The translations under genes were made by a program, and so were the position numbers. 64,000 bases of DNA from Onthophagus taurus (lineage: Eukaryota > Arthropoda > Insecta > Coleoptera > Scarabaeidae), in the NCBI RefSeq assembly GCF_036711975.1, contig NC_091976.1, positions 4,464,001-4,528,000 on the forward strand, in the 5' to 3' direction. Positions 52,431 through 60,844 of this stretch are shown piece after piece; the first letter of the stretch is position 1, and the number at the start of each line of letters is the position of its first letter. The notes beneath the pieces were generated by a model, which saw nothing but the letters and a program-made list of their open reading frames with translations, had not been told where the DNA came from and ran no database searches.

Positions 52431-53171
52431 TCAATCTGGGTAGATGTATTTATCCATGCCTATACGATATCTACCATCCTTAACTTCAAAGTCTTTCATT
52501 ATAATTAATGGGTTATATTTACCGTCGTTCCAACAGCGTCTACACATCTCTTTAAATTCTTCAAACCTCATATCGGTATTTACATGTTCGTCGTATACAT
52601 GTTTCAAGTTCACCTCATCCTGCTTGAAAAGCACTAACACGTTAGCGTTATCCCGAATTAGATGTTTAGGTATACGCGTATAGGTCTGTGTAAGGTAGAA
52701 AGAGTCTACGTTTCTATGTCTACCCATAGAAAAATACGCTCGAATTTTATCCTGCTTATCGCACGCCACATCATCGAATATAAAAATTGAATTCTCCTTA
52801 GCTTCATTCGGATCCACTACGGCGTCATTATCGCTGAATCGATAGAATCCAATTTCCGGAAGTCGATTCAAAACTAAACTTAAAAGTTCATATTTCGGTT
52901 GCCCCAGTGACTTTGAGTAAATGTAGATATTTTCGAATGTCAGACCATTTTCATCAAATATTAGATTCAAAATTAAATTTGTCTTCCCACAGCCAGAAGG
53001 TCCGCAGACAATTGCGCGTAAACTGTTGGGTATTAAATCGCTATGTCTACGCTTCGTCTCCGTTGCTGATACCAGCCGATCGAGATCAGTCAATGGCATA
53101 GTTAGAGAAGGGTGTTTCACTACACGCATGTTGTCAAAAATTGACTGAGACTCTAACGTACCTGCACGCAT
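52431..53171 (-). CDS. FtsK/HerA-type genome packaging ATPase (A2)
   Basis: 246 codons from ATG 53171 (MRAGTLES). Walker A GPSGCGKTN, Walker B IFIFDDVA, MGRHRNVDSFYLTQTY sensor region and IPKHLIRDNANVL. Intact. Its start codon overlaps the TATA box of the divergent PLA2 gene. Confidence 0.93.
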   Translation of the reverse strand: MRAGTLESQSIFDNMRVVKHPSLTMPLTDLDRLVSATETKRRHSDLIPNSLRAIVCGPSGCGKTNLILNLIFDENGLTFENIYIYSKSLGQPKYELLSLVLNRLPEIGFYRFSDNDAVVDPNEAKENSIFIFDDVACDKQDKIRAYFSMGRHRNVDSFYLTQTYTRIPKHLIRDNANVLVLFKQDEVNLKHVYDEHVNTDMRFEEFKEMCRRCWNDGKYNPLIIMKDFEVKDGRYRIGMDKYIYPD

Positions 53172-53216
53172 ATATAAAGGCACCGGTTATGTTTGAAATC
53201 GCATCACTTGAGAGTA
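53169..53216. promoter_or_regulatory. 45-bp bidirectional promoter between ATPase and PLA2
   Basis: CATATATAAAGGC at 53169-53181 gives a plus-strand TATA box overlapping the ATPase start codon (CAT). The PLA2 ATG at 53217 is 36-40 bp downstream, so its leader can be only a few bases. The same layout is found in A1 (8477-8524). Confidence 0.6.
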
Positions 53217-54113
53217 ATGCTCACTCAAGGTAACACATCAACAGTAGCTTCGATTCGAGGTGGAGGAATTTTAAATTCAATTATCAACAAACTCCCCGTA
53301 GAGTTACACATTCCCGGATATCAATTTTGCGGGCCCGGAACAAAGTTGAATAAACGCTTGGCACGAGGTGAAAAAGGCATAAATCCGTTAGATCGCGCCT
53401 GTAGAGAACACGATATAGCCTATAGGGATAATAAAACATTAGATCAACGTCACGAGGCCGATAGGCGTTTAGAGGATACCGCTTGGGAAAGGGTGAAGGC
53501 GAAAGACTCATCACTTGGTGAAAAGACTGCGGCGTGGTTAGTCACAAACGCTATGAAAGCGAAACGTAAATTAGGCATGGGGCATAAGCGTAAAGGTGTT
53601 GGTGGTAAAAGCCGGCGAAAACGTCGAGGTGGATCATTGAAGTCGAAAAGTGGTGGTGGTGGTGGTGGTAAACAGGTGACCTTTCAAAAGGGGATAGTTA
53701 AGCGTATAGCAAATGATTTACCAAAAAACACCGATAGTTTACGAGAAGCGGCGCGATTGGCGTTGAAAGGTGCTCGCATAGCTGTAAAGTCTGTAGGCGG
53801 AAAGCGAAAAGTTAAAATTCCACGAACAATCCCAATTCCGGTTAAACGAGGAGGAATATTACCACTTTTACCTGCGATATTCGCCGGACTGTCAGCTCTC
53901 AGCGCACTATCCGGAGGCGCGGCCGGAGTCTATAGAGCAGTAAAGAAAACTCAAGAGGCGAAGGATAAAATGAAAGAAGCTGAGCGGCACAATAAAGCAA
54001 TGGAGGACATTGCGATCGGAAAGACGGGGAGTGGTATTTACATTAAAAGGTACAAAAAGGGATTGGGTATATATTTAACGAAGAAGAAGAAGAAGACTCA
54101 AAAAAACTTTTAA
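53217..54113 (+). CDS. PLA2-domain minor capsid protein (A2)
   Basis: 298 codons from ATG 53217 (MLTQGNTST). The PLA2 core lies near residues 30-75: GYQFCGPGT (Ca-binding) and CREHDIAYRD (His-Asp catalytic pair), as in parvovirus VP1 unique regions, where it opens endosomal membranes. Arg/Lys/Gly-rich linkers and an alanine-rich hydrophobic segment (about residue 215) follow. Six consecutive glycine codons distinguish it from A1. The C-terminal KKKTQKNF overlaps a -1 frameshift site. Confidence 0.88.
   Translation: MLTQGNTSTVASIRGGGILNSIINKLPVELHIPGYQFCGPGTKLNKRLARGEKGINPLDRACREHDIAYRDNKTLDQRHEADRRLEDTAWERVKAKDSSLGEKTAAWLVTNAMKAKRKLGMGHKRKGVGGKSRRKRRGGSLKSKSGGGGGGKQVTFQKGIVKRIANDLPKNTDSLREAARLALKGARIAVKSVGGKRKVKIPRTIPIPVKRGGILPLLPAIFAGLSALSALSGGAAGVYRAVKKTQEAKDKMKEAERHNKAMEDIAIGKTGSGIYIKRYKKGLGIYLTKKKKKTQKNF
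54101..54107 (+). promoter_or_regulatory. -1 ribosomal frameshift heptamer (A2)
   Basis: A_AAA_AAC in the PLA2 frame (CAA AAA AAC), followed after TTT by TAA. Slippage by one base continues at 54107 into the protease frame, open to 54490. This class of heptamer is among the most efficient known (for example retroviral gag/pro). No clear downstream pseudoknot can be called by eye. Confidence 0.72.
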
Positions 54114-54490
54114 GGCTGCTACCCAAGAGACCTCTAACCAACTTTGATATACTACGTTACGCTAAATCTCTAAATATCCCAAAATTCCGCGGCGTCTATA
54201 TGCGAAACGCATTACCAAAAGGGGGCCCTAAAACGGATGAAGCGGCGGTGGTGAATTTAGATGTACAAAGCGGAGATGGAACGCATTGGGTAGCCTATAG
54301 AAAATCCGGTAATAGAGTGTTCTATTTTGATAGTTATGGGGATCTCAAACCCCCCAAAGAACTTTTAAAGTACTTTAAAGACACTCAAATTATATACAAC
54401 CACGATAATTATCAAAAGGACAATCAGTACAATTGCGGGCATTTATGTATAAAATTCCTACTTCAAACGGGAAACGGGTCATATGTATAA
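54107..54490 (+). CDS. Adenain-like cysteine protease (A2)
   Basis: 127 codons in the -1 frame. PLTNFDILRYAKSLNIPKFRG precedes the first ATG (54200), and I recognise this stretch as part of the conserved family N-terminus. Active-site order: His in GDGTHW, Asp in YFDSYG, Gln in DNYQKDNQ, Cys in NCGHLC. It would process capsid precursors. It ends 2 bp before the penton ATG. Polinton proteases normally have their own start; this one seems to lack a usable one. Confidence 0.87.
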   Translation, partial: LLRLLPKRPLTNFDILRYAKSLNIPKFRGVYMRNALPKGGPKTDEAAVVNLDVQSGDGTHWVAYRKSGNRVFYFDSYGDLKPPKELLKYFKDTQIIYNHDNYQKDNQYNCGHLCIKFLLQTGNGSYV

Positions 54491-54492
54491 CG

Positions 54493-55284
54493 ATGTCGCA
54501 GACGTTCACACTGGTTGGTACGAAGAGCGAAATTTCTGAGGAATACTTTCCACCTATACAATTGGATCCCAACTTTAACTATTCATTGGGACTGATTGGT
54601 CTGTACACATATAACAGCATACCCAACATTGAAGAGGGAGTTAACGATAAATTCCACTTTACAATAGTAAATCCCATCAATAAACGGCAGCAGCAGCAGC
54701 AACAGCAGCAGCAGGGGTCTAAGAATACTTCAAAAGAGGTAATCGGAATTCCTACGGGCGTATACGAAATTTCAGATATTGAAAAATATTTGCAAAAGGA
54801 GATTCTACGGTTGGTCGGATTGGATAAGATAGATAGACCTGAGACCCTATTGTCCCTCAAGGCTAATAACAATACGTTACAGTGCGAGATTAGCAGCGAC
54901 TACTTGGAGATTGATTTCACAGAATCCGATTCGATTGCTTCGATTTTAGGATTCTCCCAACGTACACTGAAACCCGAACAATTACACAGATCCGATCTCC
55001 CTGTAAATATAATACGCGTGACGTCCGTTCGCGTGGAGTGTAATATAATTTCCGGATCATATTACAACAATAAGCAGTCACATACGCTATTCGAATTCGC
55101 ACCGGCGGTAGATCCTGGCTTCAGTATAAATATAGAGCCTAGGAACCCAATATATTTTGCAGTCGACACCGATCGACCGATAACGAACATTACCCTTAGA
55201 CTCCTGGATCAGCGCGGTAGATTGGTAAACTTTCGAGGAGAGGAAATCGTACTTAGGTTAGAGCTGAAACGTGTTGCATTATAA
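54493..55284 (+). CDS. Penton-like minor capsid protein (A2)
   Basis: 263 codons from ATG 54493 (MSQTFTLVG); the upstream in-frame ATG at 54433 lies inside the protease gene. Y.LGLIGLYTYNSIPNI, IPTGVYEISDIEKYL, SIASILGF, VRVECNIISGSYYNN and the C-terminal LDQRGRLVNFRGEEI match the single jelly-roll minor capsid proteins of Polinton-type elements. A polyglutamine run (about residue 63) varies in length between copies. Its stop overlaps the next start as TAATG. Confidence 0.75.
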   Translation: MSQTFTLVGTKSEISEEYFPPIQLDPNFNYSLGLIGLYTYNSIPNIEEGVNDKFHFTIVNPINKRQQQQQQQQQGSKNTSKEVIGIPTGVYEISDIEKYLQKEILRLVGLDKIDRPETLLSLKANNNTLQCEISSDYLEIDFTESDSIASILGFSQRTLKPEQLHRSDLPVNIIRVTSVRVECNIISGSYYNNKQSHTLFEFAPAVDPGFSINIEPRNPIYFAVDTDRPITNITLRLLDQRGRLVNFRGEEIVLRLELKRVAL

Positions 55285-55490
55285 TGGGATTTATGTTTGA
55301 AACGCCTGGTGGAACCTATCGCCCACCACCACCACCATCGCAACCTACCTTGAAAAAGGGTAAAGGGTATAAATGTAAACGTAAGAGAACGTCTAGATCA
55401 GTCTGCAGAAAGACTTCGTTGCGACCTGACAACGTTCGTTTCCTTCAAGATTTGGGGTACCATGTCAACAAAAAAATTAAACATTTATAG
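55284..55490 (+). CDS. Small basic Polinton protein (A2)
   Basis: 68 codons. A proline-rich start (PPPPPSQP) is followed by a Lys/Arg/Cys-rich core and LRPDNVRFLQDLGYHV. Start overlaps the penton stop by one base, and its end overlaps the MCP start by 29 bp. Could be a DNA-condensing or scaffold peptide, by charge only. Confidence 0.5.
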   Translation: MGFMFETPGGTYRPPPPPSQPTLKKGKGYKCKRKRTSRSVCRKTSLRPDNVRFLQDLGYHVNKKIKHL

Positions 55491-56700
55491 AGATCCTATC
55501 GTGGATAATTCCATCGCTAGGGAAGAGGTGCACAGTTACCATCCTTCAACAAATTCGTTTCAAAACAACGACGTGTTCACCATTGAACTGAACCAAGAAG
55601 ATGTTTTATTTTCCTTTTTCGAGAGTTATATACGAATTGAGGGTAACTATGTTAAAAAATTGACGGATCCTGCAGATAGCGTAAGTTTAACGCACAATTT
55701 GCCGGCATTTCTATTTGAGTACATCGCATTCGAACATAATGGCGTTGAAATAGAACGTGTTCGTGAACCAGGGCTCACATCGCTAATTAGAACCCTTCTA
55801 CACCATAACGATGTGGAATGTAAATCATTGGAAATTGCCGGGTTAAAATGGCCTCCTGAAGGAGCCTTACCCACGGTGGACAGCGCAAACGATAACTTTG
55901 TATTTCAAATCCCACTTGTGCACATTTTTGGATTATTTAGAGACTACAATCAGGTTATGAGAGGTCGTTTCAAGTTTAGGTTTGTCAGAAGCCGCACAGA
56001 TTCAAACTGTTTTAAATCTATATCGACTAAAGCCGACCCCAGCACTGCAGAGTTTACCATAAAGACAGTGTCATTACTGGCGAAGCATGTTTATCCCAGT
56101 CCATCGATAAAGATTAAACTTTTGGATGGGCTAAATAAAAATTCGAATATAGCCGTACCTTTTCGTAAATGGACGTTTTATGAATTGCCATCTATGAGAC
56201 GGGGGAATAAAGAGATTTGGCCTGTTACATCAACTACTAACAGGGGTAGACCGCAATATGTTATAGTGGCATTCCAAACCAATCGAAAGGATCAGCCGAA
56301 ATCTGATTGTACGCTGTTTGACCACTTGAACATTATAGATCTTAAAGTCTATTTAAATTCATATTCCTACCCATTCGAGTCTATGAATTTGGATTTTACG
56401 AAGGAAAACTACGTTGAACTATATAAAATGTATACGGAATTTCAATCATACATTTGGGAATCTAACCGAAAACAGCCGATAATGGATTTCAACAGTTTCA
56501 AGAAAAGACCTCTATTCGTAATTGATACCACAAAGAATAATGATGAGGAGGCAGCGCCATCTGCATCATGTGAAGTGCGGCTTGAAATTCAGAGTGATAA
56601 AGATTTTCCCGCCAACACGAAGGCATACTGTATCCTAATACAGGAATCTATGTATACCTATAAGCCGCTGAGTGGGGAGGTCTCAATCGTTATTAATTGA
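55462..56700 (+). CDS. Major capsid protein, double jelly-roll type (A2)
   Basis: 412 codons from ATG 55462, intact. Motifs as in A1: YHPSTNSFQNND, LFEYIAFEHNGVEIER, FRKWTFYELPSM, FDHLNIIDLKVYLNS, NTKAYCILI. At 412 residues it is shorter than the 500-650 residues usual for vertebrate and fish adintovirus hexons. Structure prediction should show two stacked jelly rolls. Confidence 0.78.
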   Translation: MSTKKLNIYRDPIVDNSIAREEVHSYHPSTNSFQNNDVFTIELNQEDVLFSFFESYIRIEGNYVKKLTDPADSVSLTHNLPAFLFEYIAFEHNGVEIERVREPGLTSLIRTLLHHNDVECKSLEIAGLKWPPEGALPTVDSANDNFVFQIPLVHIFGLFRDYNQVMRGRFKFRFVRSRTDSNCFKSISTKADPSTAEFTIKTVSLLAKHVYPSPSIKIKLLDGLNKNSNIAVPFRKWTFYELPSMRRGNKEIWPVTSTTNRGRPQYVIVAFQTNRKDQPKSDCTLFDHLNIIDLKVYLNSYSYPFESMNLDFTKENYVELYKMYTEFQSYIWESNRKQPIMDFNSFKKRPLFVIDTTKNNDEEAAPSASCEVRLEIQSDKDFPANTKAYCILIQESMYTYKPLSGEVSIVIN

Positions 56701-56732
56701 GTCAATTTCGATTGCGCATCATAGTCAGAGTT

Positions 56733-57257
56733 ATGGAGTTGCGTAGAGCGGTAGTTGATATTCAGGGGTTCTATATAGACTCTGAATTCATAGTTAAAGA
56801 ATTCACACTTCTGGACCTTATCACCGACTATGCCGTACATCTCCACTTCAAGGCTGACAGACCCTTTCGATGCTTATCGGTTCAAGATCAACGATCCGCC
56901 AAGTATTTAGAGCGAAATCACCATAAACTATCGTATATTGGAGGATGGATGGACCTGTCGATGGGGTTAAATTTACTGGATGATATACTGTCGTTCTATG
57001 ATGAGGTGTATGTGAAGGGTAGCCAGAAGAGGGAGTTTTTGGAAAGCAGACCCTATTATCGGTTCCGATGTCATCGGAATTTGACGGTCAGGGATATTGC
57101 CTCGGAGTTTTCTGAGAAGGCGGTTGAAGAAGATACTAAATTGACGGCGACTTCCAATCCATGCTGGTTCCACAACGATTCTCCCGCAGTTTGCTCGCAA
57201 AATAACGCCATAATTTTAAAGAATTTTTTATGTAATTTGCATAGACGTGTTATATAA
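56733..57257 (+). CDS. Unknown 174-residue protein downstream of MCP (A2)
   Basis: ATG 56733 (MELRRAVVDIQGF), 32 bp after the MCP stop. VVDIQGF..FIVKEF, HHKLSYIGGW, VYVKGSQKREFL suggest a compact alpha/beta fold, perhaps RNase H/DEDD-like with an early Asp. Not confirmable by eye. The same gene order is kept in A1. Confidence 0.5.
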   Translation: MELRRAVVDIQGFYIDSEFIVKEFTLLDLITDYAVHLHFKADRPFRCLSVQDQRSAKYLERNHHKLSYIGGWMDLSMGLNLLDDILSFYDEVYVKGSQKREFLESRPYYRFRCHRNLTVRDIASEFSEKAVEEDTKLTATSNPCWFHNDSPAVCSQNNAIILKNFLCNLHRRVI

Positions 57258-57359
57258 GAAGTTGTTAAATTTTTTTTGTAATACATATATTAACTTTTAT
57301 TTATTGTATTTATTTTTGAATCCTTCATGCATTCAGTGTCTGACCTCCATCACGCAAAC

Positions 57360-58976
57360 ATGTACATTGCGAGAGTTATTTTAGTATATACGCTCTGGGC
57401 GCTTCCAATACGAATTTTAATGGAAGATTTGATGTACGATAGGGATATGGAAATCTATAAATATCTCAAAGCATTTGGATATTTAAATGGGAATGTGAGC
57501 GGTTTACATCATCATCAGATGGAATATACAACAACAATGACGGAAGGGTTACGTAAATTGCAGGAATATTTTCACCTGCCAGTATCGGGTGAAGTTGATT
57601 TTAAAACTTTGGATTTGATTGGTAAACCAAGATGTGGGAATAAAGACTTGGAAGACATATCAGTAGACGCTAAACGTACGATACATCGAAAGTGGGGGAT
57701 CCCAATAGTTAAATGGGCCATCTATAATAAATATCCAGATGGCTTTCCCAATATCGTTGAAAGGGCATTTGCGGTTTGGGCTAAGCATATAGATTTAAAG
57801 TTTCAGAGCTCGTTTACCGACGTCAACATTCTAATCGGGTTTAAAGGTTACAACCATACGTGCATAAGGAACGTTGGATCAATGTGTGGTAGTACATTCA
57901 AAAATGGGATTTTAGCTCACGCATACTATCCTTATATTAATGGACGTAATGTTGAAATCCATATAAATTCAGATTTAGAGTTTGATTTATCCAACTCTAC
58001 AGTAGATGGGAAATATAACCTATTTTTGGTAATGGTGCATGAAATTGGACATTCCTTAGGTTTAATGCATCGAGTTGAACTCGATTCCATCATGCATCCC
58101 AACTATGGTAACATGAGAATTGAGGATTTCAAGTTGAATAGCAGAGATATTGTGGCAATTCAAGCTATATATGGTAGACCCAAATTGTATACATCATCGA
58201 CTGTTTCAAGTCACGTTACATCATCATATAGGACCACGACGAGTCGGTCTACGACAAATCCTGCCGTTCAACCCTCACCCTTTAGAGACGTTTGCGATGT
58301 GGATTCAAAGTTTTCCGGTTTTTTGATTCACTATCAAACCATGTACGTGTTTTACAAACAATGGGTTTGGTTAATAGATTTAAAGTCTAAACGACCTAAA
58401 CAACCCAATCCTATAGACATAAATGATTGGCTGCCGACTTTGAGGAATGTTTTTCGTACTGTAGACTATAGTTATAAAGTGTCTATCTCGCCTATAGGTG
58501 ACCTTATACTTATAATGGAAAATGCAATATACAGAATTGATTTTAAGAGTATGAATGTGCGGTCTGTGTGGCCGTTCACTTCCACCGAGTTAGGGTTTAA
58601 TAATTTTACTCGAGTTAACGGGATAGTTACAAGCAATTACGGTTTACCTTACATATTTTTCGATGATATGTACGCAATTCAAGTGGATTTTAATTACTTT
58701 AGAAAGGAGAGAGTTATAGTTTCGATTGGTGAACTTTTTCCGGGAATCCCAACTTCTTTCAATGGGATTTACAAAGGTTCCGACGGCATATTTAATTTCT
58801 TTGTTGGCGATCGAATCCTCCAATACGATGAATATTTAAAGGAGGTTGTAGGCACCTCTGACAAGAGTCTATCGATATTAGGGATAACTTGTCCCTATAT
58901 ATCAATTTTAGATCAATTGAAATCTCTCCTCTCAACAATCATTTCAACCAATCTCTCAATTCCCATAAATTATTGA
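57360..58976 (+). CDS. Matrix metalloproteinase (zinc, hemopexin-like), captured
   Basis: 538 codons from ATG 57360, placed downstream of a TCAGT initiator at 57333-57337. Order: hydrophobic signal segment (MYIARVILVYTLWAL), peptidoglycan-binding-like prodomain (LRKLQEYFHLPVSGEVD), cysteine switch KPRCGNKD, catalytic domain with HEIGHSLGLMH and the Met-turn SIMHPNY (three zinc ligands plus Glu), a Ser/Thr linker, and a hemopexin-type C-terminal domain bracketed by Cys (CDVDSKFSGF ... GITCP). This is the complete secreted MMP layout. Such an enzyme could degrade basement membrane; granuloviruses carry a comparable gene. It is intact here and broken in A1. Confidence 0.9.
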   Translation: MYIARVILVYTLWALPIRILMEDLMYDRDMEIYKYLKAFGYLNGNVSGLHHHQMEYTTTMTEGLRKLQEYFHLPVSGEVDFKTLDLIGKPRCGNKDLEDISVDAKRTIHRKWGIPIVKWAIYNKYPDGFPNIVERAFAVWAKHIDLKFQSSFTDVNILIGFKGYNHTCIRNVGSMCGSTFKNGILAHAYYPYINGRNVEIHINSDLEFDLSNSTVDGKYNLFLVMVHEIGHSLGLMHRVELDSIMHPNYGNMRIEDFKLNSRDIVAIQAIYGRPKLYTSSTVSSHVTSSYRTTTSRSTTNPAVQPSPFRDVCDVDSKFSGFLIHYQTMYVFYKQWVWLIDLKSKRPKQPNPIDINDWLPTLRNVFRTVDYSYKVSISPIGDLILIMENAIYRIDFKSMNVRSVWPFTSTELGFNNFTRVNGIVTSNYGLPYIFFDDMYAIQVDFNYFRKERVIVSIGELFPGIPTSFNGIYKGSDGIFNFFVGDRILQYDEYLKEVVGTSDKSLSILGITCPYISILDQLKSLLSTIISTNLSIPINY

Positions 58977-59051
58977 GATGATGGGGGGAGGGAGGGGGTA
59001 ATTAATTATATTCACCCGTTGCGTGCATTTAAATTCAGTTCTCCATTGGAA

Positions 59052-59951
59052 ATGGATATCGAGGGAGGAGTGAGCGACGTCTGTGAAGAGATGGGCTTGG
59101 ATTATTGGAATTCAATCGGCGCGCAGTGGAAACGGTATCGTGAATTGATAAAAAAGGAGACTAAATTTATCGGGGAAACGCAATTTTCAACTGAATCTTT
59201 CAGCATTAAAGTTGGAATTAGCGTCGCTAGAGGGGGTACAACCTGTGTAAAGTTCGTAGTTAGAACATGCAAAGGTTTGGAATCCCAGTCGCATCAAATT
59301 ACGTTTTTACGTCAAGATTGGGAACATCTAATATCTACCCTTAAACTGATACGTTTCAATGTAGAAGTTTCCTCGCAGACGCTACCATTAGCCGAAGGTA
59401 ACCTAAAGGTCGAATTTGATGATGATGATGATTACCTGTATCTAACGTATGTGATTGAGGATTCCGAAAGTGGTGTATTCATACCGATTTTACTTCATTC
59501 AACGGATATCGATAAGATTTTCGCTACGAAACATTCGACTACGAAAATGAAACCGTCTGAAATAAATTCGAAATCGGTAGAGAATAAACTTCTCGATACA
59601 GTGTACAATCATATTAAAATTGCCGGCAGAGGAAAGTTTAGAGTTGGAGACGCTGTTCGTATCAGTAAATATAAACATGTGTTTGATAAAGGATATCTGC
59701 CCAACTGGACCGCCGAATTGTTTAAAATCGTTAAAGTGAATATCACAAATCCAGTTTCGTATTTATTGGAGGATGTGCGTGGTCAGCCGATTAAAGGCGC
59801 TTTTTACGAATTCGAACTTCAAAAGACCGCTCAACCCAACGTTTACCTCGTTGAAAAGGTGTTGAAGAGGAAGAAGGATAAGTTGTACGTAAAATGGTTA
59901 GGATTCGATTCATCCCATAATTCTTGGATATCAAATAAAGATATATCATAA
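59052..59951 (+). CDS. Chimeric ORF: gene X N-terminus fused to integrase C-terminus
   Basis: From ATG 59052 gene X runs to DKIFA at 59524. It is then joined without frame loss to the last 142 codons of the integrase, including the whole chromodomain. Gene X has a strand-rich core (FSIKVGISVARGGTTCVKFVVRTCKG...ITFLRQDWEHLI) that resembles a PC4-type ssDNA-binding fold, which is tentative. The joint is the inner edge of the right inverted repeat, so the fusion was created when the repeat expanded. Confidence 0.8.
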   Translation: MDIEGGVSDVCEEMGLDYWNSIGAQWKRYRELIKKETKFIGETQFSTESFSIKVGISVARGGTTCVKFVVRTCKGLESQSHQITFLRQDWEHLISTLKLIRFNVEVSSQTLPLAEGNLKVEFDDDDDYLYLTYVIEDSESGVFIPILLHSTDIDKIFATKHSTTKMKPSEINSKSVENKLLDTVYNHIKIAGRGKFRVGDAVRISKYKHVFDKGYLPNWTAELFKIVKVNITNPVSYLLEDVRGQPIKGAFYEFELQKTAQPNVYLVEKVLKRKKDKLYVKWLGFDSSHNSWISNKDIS

Positions 59952-60031
59952 AAATTTTTTTTCTATCGATGTGAATTATTTTTTAAAATAAAATTTACTT
60001 TTTTAAACGTCTATTTTACTCGAGTTTCTTT

Positions 60032-60145
60032 TTTCCTTAAGAAACCACATTTGATAAGGGTTTGCAGCATAAGAACGTTGCGTCCAAGTCGTTTCCTTAG
60101 GAAACCACACACTTGATAAGGGTATACTCTGTAAAGGGTATAAAG
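60032..60145 (+). promoter_or_regulatory. Promoter with paired direct repeats (A2 right TIR)
   Basis: TTTCCTTAAGAAACCACA..TTGATAAGGGT at 60032-60061 and a near copy at 60092-60123, then GGTATAAAG at 60137-60145, 38 bp before the ATG at 60183. Contains a GATA-type site in each repeat. Confidence 0.5.
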
Positions 60146-60182
60146 TCTTATGCAATACCGTTTTACCGCATTTTGGTTAATA

Positions 60183-60505
60183 ATGTATAATCAAAGAGGT
60201 GAGCTCTAAATTGTTAAATTGTTAAAGTTTAAGTTTTGAGTTTAAAATTCAAATTTTTTCAGTTAAATTCATTGTGGAGGAGGTGGCGGGGAGGCTTCTG
60301 CCTCCCCATTTAAAAGTAAGTCTCAATACAGAGGTTTAATTTCATTATTTTAATTTATATCTTTAAATTTAGAAGGTGCAGAAATCGATATTCATGTCGA
60401 GGCAAGTGCCTCGATACAAGTGTCCGAGGGGCTTCACGCCCCTCGGGTCGGGCATTTTTTACAGAGATATGGGGACGTATGTCTCCATATTATATAGGCT
60501 AGAAA
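60183..60505 (+). CDS. Small three-exon TIR gene (A2 right TIR)
   Basis: Exon 1 60183-60198 (5 codons plus one base), donor GTGAGC. Exon 2 60263-60315 (VEEVAGRLLPPHLK), acceptor TTTTTTCAG, donor GTAAGT. Exon 3 from 60373, acceptor AAATTTAG; either it stops soon after a further GTGAGT donor at 60506 or reads through 13 codons. Total about 68-80 residues, basic, with CPRGF. The TIR gene of lineage B has a comparable short-exon layout. 60520-60840 holds a possible 36-codon frame (60576) and AT-rich repeats. Confidence 0.55.
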
Positions 60506-60844
60506 GTGAGTTTATTCATTTTAAATTGTTATTATATTTATATTAACTTTTATTTTTTAATTTATTTAGATTAAAATGCCTCGACCTGAATTTAATTTGT
60601 TTTCTTTATCAAATTTCCATCCCCCCGTACATATATCTTTAAAGAGTTATTTAATATTAATTCCTCAATGCGTTTGGATTATTTAAAAATATCAAACGAT
60701 AATTTCTTAAATTATAAAAAATTATTTATTTAAAAAAGTATACCTTATTTATAATAAACTAACTTATCTTTTATATTTATCTTACAAGCTTATTTTAAAA
60801 AATAATATACCGTAAATTATAATAAACTAACTTATCTTTTATAT

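Noticed and set aside
53284-53514. 76-codon antisense frame inside PLA2 (also 8179-8409)
   Set aside because: It mirrors a strongly coding sense frame; conservation is explained by PLA2.
55647-55874. 75-codon antisense frame in MCP
   Set aside because: Shadow of the capsid gene; no promoter or family support.
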